Assembly (NCBI RefSeq): GCF_013359905.1
Contig: NZ_JABMCC010000101.1
Location: 62,001 to 126,000 of the forward strand
Length of the DNA: 64,000 nucleotides
Source of the DNA: Paenibacillus taichungensis
GTDB taxonomy: Bacteria > Bacillota > Bacilli > Paenibacillales > Paenibacillaceae
Reading direction: 5' to 3'
In this document: positions 24,389-33,640 of the stretch, piece after piece
Layout: every line of letters begins with the position of its first letter
Position numbering within the stretch: the first letter of the stretch is position 1
Program-made: the position numbers and the translations under genes
Notes under the pieces: generated by a model
Told to the model about the DNA's origin: nothing
The model's database searches: none
Seen by the model: only the letters and a program-made list of their open reading frames with translations

Positions 24389-26938
24389 TTACAATTTGAT
24401 AAAATCAGCCATGGAACGAACCTGGATGGCCCCCGCCTTGGAGACCGCACCATTAGATCCTTGCAATTCCTCTCTGGATGTAAACTTGACCTTCACCGGA
24501 ATGCCAGGAATGAGGTCGAAGAAATTGTCCGAGAACACCCCTTCTGCCTCAGTAGAAATCCATACTTGTTTTGCAAGCACATCACTTTCCAAAACCAGAT
24601 GCACGCCATCATTCTCGGTAACCTCAGTTACTTTAATTTGCGCTGGTTGCAGTGAAATGTCCTTTGATGGTGCAAAATAATGCTCCTGTACGATGTCGGC
24701 TACCCCATCCTGCTTCAGATCAATACGCAGCAATGTTGTTGCAGCATCGCGGCCTTCCAGCCATTCCGCCTGGCTCAATGACAGCACCTGTTGACCAGAG
24801 TTGGATGCCAGAGCGACTTCATGCTCTTCCTCACGATATACTGTGCCATCAAAGCCAATCAGGCGTACCTGGAGTTTGCCTTTCACAGGTTCAAGCTGAT
24901 CCGAGATGAGGTAAATATCTGTCACATCTTCCTTCGTACCATCTACCGATACCAAAATATCGCTGAAGCTGCGTTTCGCGTAATATTGCAATGCTTTCCA
25001 GCGTCCAAAGTAATCCATACCCGCCCAGGAAGCCACCGGCCAGCAATCGTTCATCTGCCAGTAGAGCGTTCCCATACAGAACGGTTTGCGACGACGGTGA
25101 GCTTCAATGGCTGTTTTCATTGCCTCAGCCTGAAGCACTTGGCTCATGTAGAGGAAGGATGGGAAATCTTTCGGTTCATGCATGTACATATCCATGTATT
25201 GTTTGATCAGACGATTACCTGCCCCGTTCTTCTGATGCGCCAGCATAACTTCAGACTCCAATGCCAGATCCACTTCCTCCGCATACTTGCGAACCGAATC
25301 GTATTCAGGGAAGGACTGGAAGCCATACTCACTCATGAAGCGTCCAACATGAACGTTGTAGTTCTCAAAGGGCTCCACATTATGCCACACACCCCAATAA
25401 TGGATATCCCCTTCTGATGTGGATGGGTGAGCATGCTGTTTCTCGTCTCCCGACAGTGATACCAGTGGTGAAGAAGGCCAATAATCCACACCAGGAGCAT
25501 AAGCTTCAACCACTTCAGGCAAAAGATCATGGAAAATAGCTTCGTAATCCGCCCAAATGCGTTCTCTTTGCTCCGCGTTGTAATCTTTTTTCCAACCCCA
25601 GCCGCCATCCTCAATGTAATGTGCCCACGCTGAATCAATCTCGTTATTGCCACACCACAGCACAATGCTTGGATGATTACGCAGACGTTTCACATTATCA
25701 ATCGCCTCATGCTTCACACTGTTCAGGAAAGCCTCGTCTCCAGGATACATGCTGCATGCAAACATAAAGTCCTGCCATACGAGCAAACCATATTCGTCAC
25801 ACAACTCGTAGAATACGTCTTCTTCATAGAAGCCACCACCCCACACACGAAGCATATTCATGTTCGACTCGGCAGCAGATACAATCTCATGCAGATAGCG
25901 CTCACGTGTCACTTCTGTTATGAAGCTGTCATTGGGAATGTGGTTCGCACCTTTGGCAAACACAGCAACTCCGTTTAACTCAAAATAAAAGGATGCTCCC
26001 GCTTCATCTTTGTCACGAACCAGACGAATGGACCGAATACCCGTTTTTACTGTGGACTCAGCCACAGCCTGTTCGCCCTGGATCACTTCCGTATGGAAAG
26101 AATACATATGCGGGTCACCCAATCCGCGGCTCCACCACAGCTTCGGTTCATCAATGGAGATTGAAACTTCCACAGTCTGGACGCCCGGTTTCAGGGTTAC
26201 AACCTGCTCCCAGCTCTGTTCATCCGTTCCTACTCGAATAACCGTTTCTATCGATTGCGTAGACTCCACTTCCACGACTGCAGTGAGCGAAGCGGAAGCA
26301 GCGGTTACTTCATTTTGTTGAATGAATACATCATTAATTCGTACGTCTGTCCATCCTTCAAGGCGTGCTTCACGCCAGATTCCACTGGTTACAAAACGTG
26401 GACCCCAGTCCCAACCATAGTGATACGGGGCTTTTCGTGCAAAAATACTCACTCTTTTGTCGCCTAGTCCCCCCACGTCAGATTGATCATTCGATGCAGG
26501 CAGGGCATATCCGAGCTTCTCCAGCTTCGGCAGATCTTCATTGATCGGGGAACGAAAACGTATTCGGAGAACGTTGCCATTTGCCTTTACTACAGATTTC
26601 ACATCGACTGTCCACACCCGAAACATATTGTCTGCCGACAACACATGTTGTTCATTCACGTAAACATCTGCATATGTATCCAGACCATCAAAGACCAGCT
26701 CCAGATGCTGCTGCGACAGTAGTGCTTCATTCACATCAAATTCCGTGCGATATTCCCAGTCTTTCTTATCGACCCATTGAATTTCTTTTTCGTTAGTTCC
26801 ATAGAAAGGGTCCGGTATTTTATCCAATTTCAGCAAATCCGTATGCACACAGCCGGGTACGTGAGCCGGCATCCATTCCTGATCCTCACAAGCCTTGAAC
26901 GTCCAATTCTGAAAAGTCTGCGATTGTAATTTGCTCAT
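24389..26938 (-). CDS. GH2 beta-mannosidase
   Basis: An 849-residue family-2 glycosidase of beta-mannosidase type. It has an N-terminal jelly-roll (FQNWTFKA, HVPGCVHTDLL, DWEYRTEFDV), immunoglobulin-like domain, TIM barrel and C-terminal beta domain. The acid/base is Glu433 in CGNNEIDSAW and the nucleophile Glu537 in MSEYGFQSFPEY. There is no signal peptide, so it probably removes mannose from imported manno-oligosaccharides. The ATG at 26938 follows CGGAGG; an in-frame ATG at 26956 is less likely. The LacI gene directly upstream is the probable regulator. Confidence 0.94.
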   Translation of the reverse strand: MSKLQSQTFQNWTFKACEDQEWMPAHVPGCVHTDLLKLDKIPDPFYGTNEKEIQWVDKKDWEYRTEFDVNEALLSQQHLELVFDGLDTYADVYVNEQHVLSADNMFRVWTVDVKSVVKANGNVLRIRFRSPINEDLPKLEKLGYALPASNDQSDVGGLGDKRVSIFARKAPYHYGWDWGPRFVTSGIWREARLEGWTDVRINDVFIQQNEVTAASASLTAVVEVESTQSIETVIRVGTDEQSWEQVVTLKPGVQTVEVSISIDEPKLWWSRGLGDPHMYSFHTEVIQGEQAVAESTVKTGIRSIRLVRDKDEAGASFYFELNGVAVFAKGANHIPNDSFITEVTRERYLHEIVSAAESNMNMLRVWGGGFYEEDVFYELCDEYGLLVWQDFMFACSMYPGDEAFLNSVKHEAIDNVKRLRNHPSIVLWCGNNEIDSAWAHYIEDGGWGWKKDYNAEQRERIWADYEAIFHDLLPEVVEAYAPGVDYWPSSPLVSLSGDEKQHAHPSTSEGDIHYWGVWHNVEPFENYNVHVGRFMSEYGFQSFPEYDSVRKYAEEVDLALESEVMLAHQKNGAGNRLIKQYMDMYMHEPKDFPSFLYMSQVLQAEAMKTAIEAHRRRKPFCMGTLYWQMNDCWPVASWAGMDYFGRWKALQYYAKRSFSDILVSVDGTKEDVTDIYLISDQLEPVKGKLQVRLIGFDGTVYREEEHEVALASNSGQQVLSLSQAEWLEGRDAATTLLRIDLKQDGVADIVQEHYFAPSKDISLQPAQIKVTEVTENDGVHLVLESDVLAKQVWISTEAEGVFSDNFFDLIPGIPVKVKFTSREELQGSNGAVSKAGAIQVRSMADFIKL

Positions 26939-27025
26939 GACAGCCTCCGTTATCATTATTGAAGTAGTTTAAAAAAACAATTTGTTAGGTTTTGTTATTA
27001 TGAAAACAAATAACTCACAAAACAA

Positions 27026-27054
27026 AATTAACACGATATACTCAATTTAGTCAA
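27026..27054 (-). promoter_or_regulatory. Candidate promoter of the beta-mannosidase gene
   Basis: TTGACT (27049-27054) and TTAATT (27026-27031) are 17 bp apart on the minus strand. The T-rich region between it and the gene has TTTGTTAGG (26981-26989) and TTATGAAAA (26998-27006), both of which recur upstream of the LacI gene, so an operator is likely there. Confidence 0.5.
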
Positions 27055-27092
27055 TCTGTTTTGTGGATTATTTAAATAAACATATCCGATAA

Positions 27093-27123
27093 CAAAAAAA
27101 AACATGAAGCAAACTCTCCATGT
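27093..27123 (-). terminator. Terminator of the LacI gene
   Basis: ACATGGAG and CTTCATGT form an 8-bp stem with one mismatch, followed by a run of T on the minus strand. It separates the LacI gene from the beta-mannosidase promoter. Confidence 0.82.
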
Positions 27124-27194
27124 CTTTTCACCCCATGTTTATAGCGTGATGGCGTGTGTTATTTTTATCATTTCTAAATTCACGTTCGTTAGCT

Positions 27195-28220
27195 TCACGG
27201 CAAAATAGCATTGTACTCATCACGAATGATTAGTTCCGAATAGATCAGCTTTCTTTCAAAAGGCCCGTCCGGATGTTCCAACCGCCACAATAACTGGTCC
27301 ACTGCACGTCTGCCCAGATTCTCCTTATCGATATGCACCGTAGCAAGAATCGGCTCTTCTGTACGGGTATTATCGAATCCGGTTACTGCACAGCGCTCCG
27401 GCACCTCGATGCCCCTACTTTGGAGTGCACCAATCACAACAGCGGCCATGTGGTCGTTGGCACATACCATCACTTCGGGGATATTCTCCATCTTCATGGC
27501 GACAATCGATTCCCGAATGTGATCCAGATCAGGTCCCAGCAAATCTGCTTGCTGCGAGACCTGCAGCTGCATCTCTTCCAGTACTGAACGATAGCCGAGC
27601 CATCGCTCTCTGAAACTGGCTGCATCAGGCAATTCGCCAGCAAACTGTAGCCGTCTGTAGCCCTTTCCAACGAGCATCAAAACCAGTTCCTGCATGCATT
27701 TCATGTTATCTGTAAATATCGTATCTCCATGAATTGCCGGATCTTCATGATCAACCATCACAAGTGGAATGTGCAGTCGATAAATCTCAAGCAATACGGA
27801 TGTGGAGATGGAACCTACGGTAATAATTCCGCTAATAGCTTCGGGATTCAGCACCGAAAACATACGATCCGAGGAAGGTTCCGTCAAGGTCAGGATATCC
27901 ATGCCCTTCTCATTCAGGCGTGCAGATATCCCGTCAAAGATAGGACCCCAGTACAGGGAGGAACGATTCTGCGATCGAATGTTAGGAAACAAGATCAGAA
28001 TAGTCCCCTGTCTATCTATCTTCATCTCCTGTTCAGCAGGGGTTTCCACTAGATAACGTTTCGGTTCCGCTTTGAAATATCCGAGCTGCCCTGCCGTCCT
28101 GACAATCATCTCCCGGGTATGTTCACTGACACCAGGTTTACCGGTCAACGCACGAGAGACTGCGAATTTGGATACCCCCGCAGCGTCGGCAATTTGCTGC
28201 ATGGTTACTCTTTTGGCCAT
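27195..28220 (-). CDS. LacI-family transcriptional regulator
   Basis: A 341-residue repressor. It has the N-terminal HTH TMQQIADAAGVSKFAVSRAL, hinge helix, and C-terminal sugar-binding domain (ILILFPNIRSQNRSS, GIITVGSI, VMVCANDHMAAVVIGALQ, AVTGFDNT). The ATG at 28220 follows GGGTGAGAAAG. It lies upstream of the beta-mannosidase gene on the same strand with a terminator between, so it is transcribed separately and probably represses that gene and itself. Shared 9-mers in both upstream regions support this. Confidence 0.88.
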   Translation of the reverse strand: MAKRVTMQQIADAAGVSKFAVSRALTGKPGVSEHTREMIVRTAGQLGYFKAEPKRYLVETPAEQEMKIDRQGTILILFPNIRSQNRSSLYWGPIFDGISARLNEKGMDILTLTEPSSDRMFSVLNPEAISGIITVGSISTSVLLEIYRLHIPLVMVDHEDPAIHGDTIFTDNMKCMQELVLMLVGKGYRRLQFAGELPDAASFRERWLGYRSVLEEMQLQVSQQADLLGPDLDHIRESIVAMKMENIPEVMVCANDHMAAVVIGALQSRGIEVPERCAVTGFDNTRTEEPILATVHIDKENLGRRAVDQLLWRLEHPDGPFERKLIYSELIIRDEYNAILP

Positions 28221-28357
28221 CTTTCTCACCCGTTTTTCCTTTATTTTTCATTTAGTGTAGCATAAAAAAAGAGATTCAACAAAACAAGTTATGAAAAGTT
28301 TCATTTTGTTAGGTTGAGGATTTGCTATAGATTCTTAAAATTCCTCAAATAAATAAC

Positions 28358-28405
28358 AAAAAAAAGTTCCTCCACCACCTTCACAATGAAGTTGATGGAA
28401 GAACT
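28358..28405 (-). terminator. Terminator of the DMT transporter gene
   Basis: A long stem (AGTTC..TCCA..CTTC against GAAG..TGGA..GAACT) followed by TTTTTTTT on the minus strand, 18 bp past the stop at 28423. Confidence 0.9.
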
Positions 28406-28422
28406 CTTGCTTTATTTCTAAA

Positions 28423-29370
28423 TTATACGCCCGGTGCTCCCTGATCTCCCAGTTCGGTCTGTAATGCTGTCCGCTTTCTGCGCCAGAATACCGGATAGGG
28501 GACTCTGATCTCTGTAATCAGAACACCAATGAGCATCAGTGCTGCACCCGCATACCCTTGCAGCGTAAGGGACTCCCCTTGAAAGCTAAAAGCAAATGCT
28601 GCGGCAAACAACGGTTCGAGCGAAAAGATCAGACTCGTTCTCGTTGGTGAAGCATGCCGCTGGGCAAGAGTCTGCAAAATGTAACCAATACCGCTGCACA
28701 GTACTCCCAGACCCAGAATGGCTGCCCAAGATTGAGGTGTGTCAGGTAAACGTGGTGTCTCCAGCACAAATGTAGCAGCCAGCCCCCACAGGGCTGCAAC
28801 GCCCAGTTGCACCGTCCCCAGCGTTAGTGGATCATGCTTCGGCGTATACTTGCCAGCAATCATAATGTAGATCGCGTACATTAATGCTGCGAGAATGCAA
28901 AGGATATCCCCCATATGCAGGCTAAGCTCATGTTGAAGTGTCAACAATGCGAGCCCAATTACCGCCACGAGAATACTTATCGTTAACCGCAAGTCTGGCA
29001 TTCGTCGATGCAGAATTGTCGTCAGGATGGGCACAAAGATCACTGCCAAACTGATCAAAAATCCTGCCTGGGAAGCCGTTGTGCGCTGTACTCCATAAGT
29101 GATAAATACAAAGGCCGCGAATAACGCTGTTCCCATAATAGCCCCTGCTGCAAGCGTTCCTCGATCCATTCTGAACAGTCGCCGATGGAAAAGGACAGCT
29201 GCCGCAATAAAGGCAATTCCAAACCGGAAAGCGACCAGATTCAATTCCTGCATGGACTCCAGTCCTGATTTCATAAATAGATAGGATGATCCCCATATTA
29301 CCGTTGCGAGCAGCATCTGCAAATCCGCTCTTCTTGATGCCTGACCTTGTGGTGCACGTACTCCGTTCAT
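28423..29370 (-). CDS. EamA/DMT-superfamily transporter
   Basis: A 315-residue membrane protein with ten hydrophobic helices in two EamA repeats (residues about 18-150 and 160-290). The motif ATVIWGSSYLFMKSGL opens repeat one, and LGLGVLCSGIGYILQTLAQR and SLIFSLEPLFAAAFAF belong to repeat two. Members export amino acids or metabolites; the substrate here is unknown. It is divergent from a LysR gene 164 bp away, a common pairing in which the LysR protein controls the exporter. Confidence 0.9.
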   Translation of the reverse strand: MNGVRAPQGQASRRADLQMLLATVIWGSSYLFMKSGLESMQELNLVAFRFGIAFIAAAVLFHRRLFRMDRGTLAAGAIMGTALFAAFVFITYGVQRTTASQAGFLISLAVIFVPILTTILHRRMPDLRLTISILVAVIGLALLTLQHELSLHMGDILCILAALMYAIYIMIAGKYTPKHDPLTLGTVQLGVAALWGLAATFVLETPRLPDTPQSWAAILGLGVLCSGIGYILQTLAQRHASPTRTSLIFSLEPLFAAAFAFSFQGESLTLQGYAGAALMLIGVLITEIRVPYPVFWRRKRTALQTELGDQGAPGV

Positions 29371-29534
29371 CTTGCTTCTACCTTCATTCTATGTATTGTA
29401 ATCTAACCGAGGCTCTGTCGAACTACTCGCCTTGGCAAGTATAAACGATCTCTTTGCATTATAAAAATGAATATTTATAATGATATATATGAAACGAACT
29501 CATGTATTAAATGAAGAGAGGAACGGAATCTTTC

Positions 29535-30410
29535 ATGTCATTGGTCAAATACGAAATTTTGAATGCCGTAGTGGAATACGGCAGCCTCACCAAAGCAGCA
29601 GAAGCATTGAATATTACCCAATCAGCGGTCAGTCATGCGATCGCCAGTCTGGAGACCGAGTGTGGTTTTTCGCTGCTGAATCGAGGTCGCTCCGGTGTAC
29701 GACTTACTGCTGAAGGGGAACGCATTCTGGGCTATACTCGTGAAATTCTGCGTTGGACGGAACTGATGAACCAGGAAATTTCATTAATTCGCGGCGCCGA
29801 GATTGGAACCGTTCGTATTGGCACATTCGCCAGTGTATCCACGCAGTGGCTGCCTGGCATCCTGAAGCAATTTCGCCTGCGTCATCCTGGAATCGAAATT
29901 AAGCTGTGGGAAGGGGACTACGCAGAAATTGAAGGCTGGCTGGCTGGAGGTGCCATCGATCTTGGCTTTCTGTCCCTTGGCGATTCTTCGCCTTTTGAGA
30001 CGATTCCATTACAAAAAGACAGGATGATGTGCATCCTGCCTCTGGAACATCCACTCGCTACGGAGAAGGCTGTCTCATTTGATGTACTGCTGGAACAGCC
30101 CTTTATTTTGCCTAAATGGGGCGGTGATAACGAGATCGAACGGTTGATCCGACAGCATGCGGCCAAGCTGAATGTGGTCTATGAGGTCGCCGAAGATCAG
30201 GCCATCATGGCGATGGTTCGAAACGGTCTTGGCATCAGTCTTTTGCCTGAAATGGTTCTTCAACACCATACGAATGAACTCGCTCTTGTTCCACTCACTG
30301 GAAATCCTTATCGTACCATTGGCATCGCTTGCCCGTCTCTCACCAATCTGTCCCCCGCTTCGCGTCGTTTCATTGAAGCGGTACAGGAATGGCTAGCTCC
30401 ATCTTTATAA
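29535..30410 (+). CDS. LysR-family transcriptional regulator
   Basis: A 291-residue regulator with the N-terminal HTH (GSLTKAAEALNITQSAVSHA, about residues 17-36) and a C-terminal substrate-binding domain (TVRIGTFASVSTQWLP, DLGFLS, GLGISLLPEM). The MSLVKYEIL start at 29535 is chosen because AGAGAGGAACGG precedes it, although the spacing is long; an ATG at 29511 has no ribosome site. It is divergent from the EamA transporter and likely its regulator. Confidence 0.88.
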   Translation: MSLVKYEILNAVVEYGSLTKAAEALNITQSAVSHAIASLETECGFSLLNRGRSGVRLTAEGERILGYTREILRWTELMNQEISLIRGAEIGTVRIGTFASVSTQWLPGILKQFRLRHPGIEIKLWEGDYAEIEGWLAGGAIDLGFLSLGDSSPFETIPLQKDRMMCILPLEHPLATEKAVSFDVLLEQPFILPKWGGDNEIERLIRQHAAKLNVVYEVAEDQAIMAMVRNGLGISLLPEMVLQHHTNELALVPLTGNPYRTIGIACPSLTNLSPASRRFIEAVQEWLAPSL

Positions 30411-30426
30411 TCGGTCCTCCGTTGAC

Positions 30427-30630
30427 TCAACTGCCACTACTAATAAACTGTATAATGCCAATGACCAGCATGAGAATAAATACAACGGCAATCACAATTG
30501 CAAAACCAATCAGAAAGCGTACACCGGGTGAGCGTCTGTTCGCCTGTTGAGCTTCTGCCAGGTAATCCAACTTCTGCTCAAGCCGGTCAAGTCTTTCGTG
30601 CACTTGTTCTTGTTCGTGATTCGAATTCAT
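30427..30630 (-). CDS. Small coiled-coil membrane protein
   Basis: A 67-residue protein. Residues about 5-30 are a heptad-like acidic/basic helix (HERLDRLEQKLDYLAEAQ), and residues 38-63 are a single membrane helix (FLIGFAIVIAVVFILMLVIG). The ribosome site AAAGGAGAGGAATGG is strong. It converges with the LysR gene and lies downstream of the TPR gene. The function is unknown. Confidence 0.72.
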   Translation of the reverse strand: MNSNHEQEQVHERLDRLEQKLDYLAEAQQANRRSPGVRFLIGFAIVIAVVFILMLVIGIIQFISSGS

Positions 30631-30677
30631 CCATTCCTCTCCTTTAGATTAGGTGTTATCGCTCGAATACAACAGTT

Positions 30678-31160
30678 CTAATCCCATACTCGATCCAGTT
30701 GATCTGCATAGAAACGGATGGCTCTGCTGTAGTCGGTTATTCCCTTATCCTTTGATGTATCGGCCAGTTGTACAAGCAGCCGTCTCATAGCCTCCGCATG
30801 CTCGCCCAGATTGTAGAGCACCATGGCAAGAAAAACTTCAAATTCCCGGTGCTCCGGGAATTCACTTAACCCCTTTTCAAACCAGGCCTTCGCCTGCTCA
30901 TACTGCCCCAGAGTCCGATACGTGCTGCCAAGTCCAAGTATGGCACCTGTCCTGTCCTCAACCGGAAGCCGAAGACTTAGAGCCTTCTCATAATGCGGTA
31001 CCGCTTCCCGCTCCAGTCCAAGTGAATCATGAGCCCAAGCCAGCTGGTACCAAACTTGTGCATTGTCCGGTTCCTGTAACGCCAGTTCCTGCAGCAGCTC
31101 TATCGCCTCCTGCATTTTCCCCTCCGTTCTCAAGAGGATAGCCTGCTGTAAATCATTCAT
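30678..31160 (-). CDS. Tetratricopeptide-repeat protein
   Basis: A 160-residue helical protein made of about four TPR units (QEAIELLQELALQEPDN; VWYQLAWAHDSLGLEREAVPHYEKAL; ILGLGSTYRTLGQYEQAKAWFEKGL; EVFLAMVLYNLGEHAEAMRRL). The start follows GTGGAGTAG. It is probably a protein-interaction scaffold; no partner is evident. It may be cotranscribed with the small membrane protein 48 bp downstream. Confidence 0.82.
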   Translation of the reverse strand: MNDLQQAILLRTEGKMQEAIELLQELALQEPDNAQVWYQLAWAHDSLGLEREAVPHYEKALSLRLPVEDRTGAILGLGSTYRTLGQYEQAKAWFEKGLSEFPEHREFEVFLAMVLYNLGEHAEAMRRLLVQLADTSKDKGITDYSRAIRFYADQLDRVWD

Positions 31161-31210
31161 CTACTCCACTTCCCATTCTTCCAAAATCATTTTCCATAGT
31201 ATAATTATAG

Positions 31211-31257
31211 CAAAAAAACACCCCGAGAAGTACGCCCGGGACAACCAGAGGTTGTCC
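31211..31257 (-). terminator. Terminator region of ctaB
   Basis: A perfect 8-bp hairpin GGACAACC/GGTTGTCC (31239-31257) is followed by a second stem (CCCGGG..CTCGGGG) and TTTTTTT on the minus strand. Located about 100 bp past the ctaB stop. Confidence 0.65.
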
Positions 31258-31354
31258 AAGCCTGTTCTACAGCGTGCTTTTTCGTAAGATGCCACAGCTA
31301 ACTCGGCGTCTTCATATTCGAATATTTCACAAACATACAAAAGTGATGAATTGC

Positions 31355-32212
31355 TCAGGACCAGGTTGTATTTGCCACCATGACAATGAATACAACCATG
31401 AGATAATTGACGGAGATCAGAAAGTTAACCTTGGCCCATTTCTCATTATCCTGAGTTTTCAATCCGCTTAATGTATGGACAAACCAGATCAGACCACCAA
31501 TAACGGATACAAGCAGAAACACAAGTCCAACGTAGTTGTAGTAATACAACAGAAATACAGCAGGAAGCAACAGAAACACGTAAGGAATCATCTGCACCTT
31601 TGTACGCTTCACACCTTTGACTACCGGCAACAGTGGGAAACCGGCTGCACGATATTCTTCCACCCTGCGAATCCCGAGTGACCAGAAGTGAGGTGGCTGC
31701 CACAGGAATAACAGCGCAAACAGCAACCAGGCACCTGCATCAATCTGATTGGTTACCGCACAATAACCGATTACAGGCGGCATAGCCCCCGCAATTCCAC
31801 CCAATGAAGTACTCCAGGTCGAACTGCGTTTGAGCCACATCGTGTAGATCACGATATAAGCAAACCATCCGAGCAGTGCCATCCAACCGGATAACGGATT
31901 GACCAGGAAGTAGAGCAGTACAAAACCGGCCACTCCAAGAACAATTCCATACCCCAATACAAACTTGGGTTTGAGATGATTGATGTAATCAATCCGTTTT
32001 TTGGTACGCTCCATCTTCTGATCCAATTCACGATCCCAATAGTTGTTAATGACACAAGCCGAAGCGATGACCAAGGTTGATCCAATCAACACCATGAGCA
32101 GAGATATCCAAGAGATATCCCATTTTGAAGCGACCCAGAACCCTACCGCTACCGCAAACACATTCAGCCGCAAAAGTCCGGGTTTCGTTAACGCAATCAT
32201 GTCTTTAAGCAT
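31355..32212 (-). CDS. ctaB: Protoheme IX farnesyltransferase (heme O synthase)
   Basis: A 285-residue UbiA-family prenyltransferase with about nine membrane helices. It attaches a farnesyl group to heme B, giving heme O for terminal oxidases. The prenyl-diphosphate/Mg motif NNYWDRELD is at 56-64. WQPPHFWSLGI and RRVEEYRAAGFPLLPVVKG are family signatures. The start follows AGGAGGCTTCTC. In Bacillus it sits with cytochrome oxidase genes; here no oxidase genes are adjacent. The partner ctaA is not in the window. Confidence 0.94.
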   Translation of the reverse strand: MLKDMIALTKPGLLRLNVFAVAVGFWVASKWDISWISLLMVLIGSTLVIASACVINNYWDRELDQKMERTKKRIDYINHLKPKFVLGYGIVLGVAGFVLLYFLVNPLSGWMALLGWFAYIVIYTMWLKRSSTWSTSLGGIAGAMPPVIGYCAVTNQIDAGAWLLFALLFLWQPPHFWSLGIRRVEEYRAAGFPLLPVVKGVKRTKVQMIPYVFLLLPAVFLLYYYNYVGLVFLLVSVIGGLIWFVHTLSGLKTQDNEKWAKVNFLISVNYLMVVFIVMVANTTWS

Positions 32213-32308
32213 GAGAAGCCTCCTGAACTATGTAAAAACACCATTCCTATAATGATACATGTACATACCATGAATTACAATCTCCTTCATGAATTTGTCA
32301 TAACCAAA

Positions 32309-32347
32309 AAGCATCCCTGCCGGTTCAATGGAACCGGAGGAATGCTT
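32309..32347 (-). terminator. Terminator of the 190-residue secreted protein gene
   Basis: A 17-18-bp stem around a CATT loop (GCAT..CCGGTTC and GAACCGG..ATGC) with a TTTTTGG tract on the minus strand, 24 bp past the stop at 32371. Confidence 0.9.
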
Positions 32348-32370
32348 AACCGTTGCATTTTGATCTAATG

Positions 32371-32934
32371 TTATGGAATGTACTGCTGTACAATTTTGGT
32401 CACTTTGCCATCCTGCACAGTGAGGTGATACGGGAATACGGACAGATCGAGAATATTGGTATTCTCATACAAGGATTCGAATTTGCTGAGCGCCACTGAC
32501 TCATTCCATTGAATGTTGGTACCCGACACTGTTCCATCACGATCATACAACTGCATCAACACTTCAGCATTAGCACTTACTTCTACCTTTTCCTGCTCTT
32601 TGCTGTCATTGACAATATAATAACCATCAGGAGCACCATCTATACCGGAGTCCGGATTGCGTTGTTCAAAAACTTTATCAGCCTCTGCACCTTGATACCA
32701 GCCAATCTTGTCTACAATCAAGTACAATTTACCATCCTCATGCTGTATGTCTTCCACATACGCTGTAAACATCTCAGAGTTTGCAGCCTGCGCTTTGGCA
32801 GAAGCCTGTACAGAGTCTGAGCTCTCCTCAGCGTTCGCTGGTGTAAGCAAATATGTAGCAAGCACAATCATGCCAAGCAAAGCAACAGCCGCACCCAGCA
32901 TTCGTAATTTCCATTGTTTCGCCGCGTTCTTCAT
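32371..32934 (-). CDS. Secreted or membrane-anchored protein of unknown function
   Basis: A 187-residue protein. A basic N-terminus and hydrophobic segment (MLGAAVALLGMIVLATYLL, residues about 12-30) followed by PANAEES form a signal peptide with likely cleavage after Ala. The mature part is acidic and beta-rich, with no Cys and no motif I recognise. The ATG at 32934 is 9 bp after AAGGAGAG. It is monocistronic, with strong terminators on both sides. Confidence 0.72.
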   Translation of the reverse strand: MKNAAKQWKLRMLGAAVALLGMIVLATYLLTPANAEESSDSVQASAKAQAANSEMFTAYVEDIQHEDGKLYLIVDKIGWYQGAEADKVFEQRNPDSGIDGAPDGYYIVNDSKEQEKVEVSANAEVLMQLYDRDGTVSGTNIQWNESVALSKFESLYENTNILDLSVFPYHLTVQDGKVTKIVQQYIP

Positions 32935-33107
32935 AGGCAGCATCTCTCCTTATTATGAACGTTACTATTCCTTAACCGGAAGGCTTTCTCTTCAAACGCT
33001 CATATGAATATTTAATCTTTCTTTCTACTCTCCCTATCATACTGGGTGTACACACTGTAAAAGTATCAGCCAGATGAAAAATAGTTACAATAGATGTCAT
33101 CAAAAAA

Positions 33108-33141
33108 AGAGACCCCAAATGCCACGGCATCCAGAGTCTCT
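33108..33141 (-). terminator. Terminator of the DUF3243 gene
   Basis: A 16-bp stem (AGAGAC..GATGCC / GGCATT..GTCTCT) with a GTG loop followed by a T run on the minus strand, about 30 bp past the stop. Confidence 0.92.
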
Positions 33142-33170
33142 ATTGGCTTAGCTTTAGTTTCAGCTCAATC

Positions 33171-33524
33171 TTAATGATTCGGGGTTGAACCTTGTGCTAG
33201 ACGCACCAGCATATGAGCCAGCATATGGCGCTCTTCCTCTTTCCCGACATTCCACAGTTCTTGCAGCAACTTCTCTTCACGGTTACGCGGCTCTTCCCGG
33301 GCTGCCAAATAGTCGGCTACTTTCTCGGCGATTTTGGCCATCTGCTCCTCACCCAGTCCAATCGATTCTCCCATTGCAATTCGTTTGCCGAGATATCCTT
33401 TAAAGGCATCAAAATTCTGTAAAATCTGTTCCCGTTCCTCCGGCGCAATCTTATCAATCGCATTGTCTACTTTGTCCGTTGAAACTTGGCCATCTTTATG
33501 GATAACATGATTTTGTTCATTCAT
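33171..33524 (-). CDS. DUF3243 domain-containing protein
   Basis: A 117-residue hydrophilic protein. The segment LGKRIAMGESIGLGEEQMAKIAEKVADYLA (about residues 44-73) is the DUF3243 core known from B. subtilis YmfJ. A further helical tail (EEKLLQELWNVGKEEERHMLAHMLVRLAQ) follows. The function is unknown. The ATG at 33524 lies after AAGGAGG. Confidence 0.8.
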   Translation of the reverse strand: MNEQNHVIHKDGQVSTDKVDNAIDKIAPEEREQILQNFDAFKGYLGKRIAMGESIGLGEEQMAKIAEKVADYLAAREEPRNREEKLLQELWNVGKEEERHMLAHMLVRLAQGSTPNH

Positions 33525-33640
33525 CTGAAAAACCTCCTTGAGTATAATCGCTTTGTGGAATGTAAGCAAAATGCTTAATCATACCAGGTTATCTATAATA
33601 TAAACTTCTCGCTGGAGATTAATCAGACCATTTCTATCCT

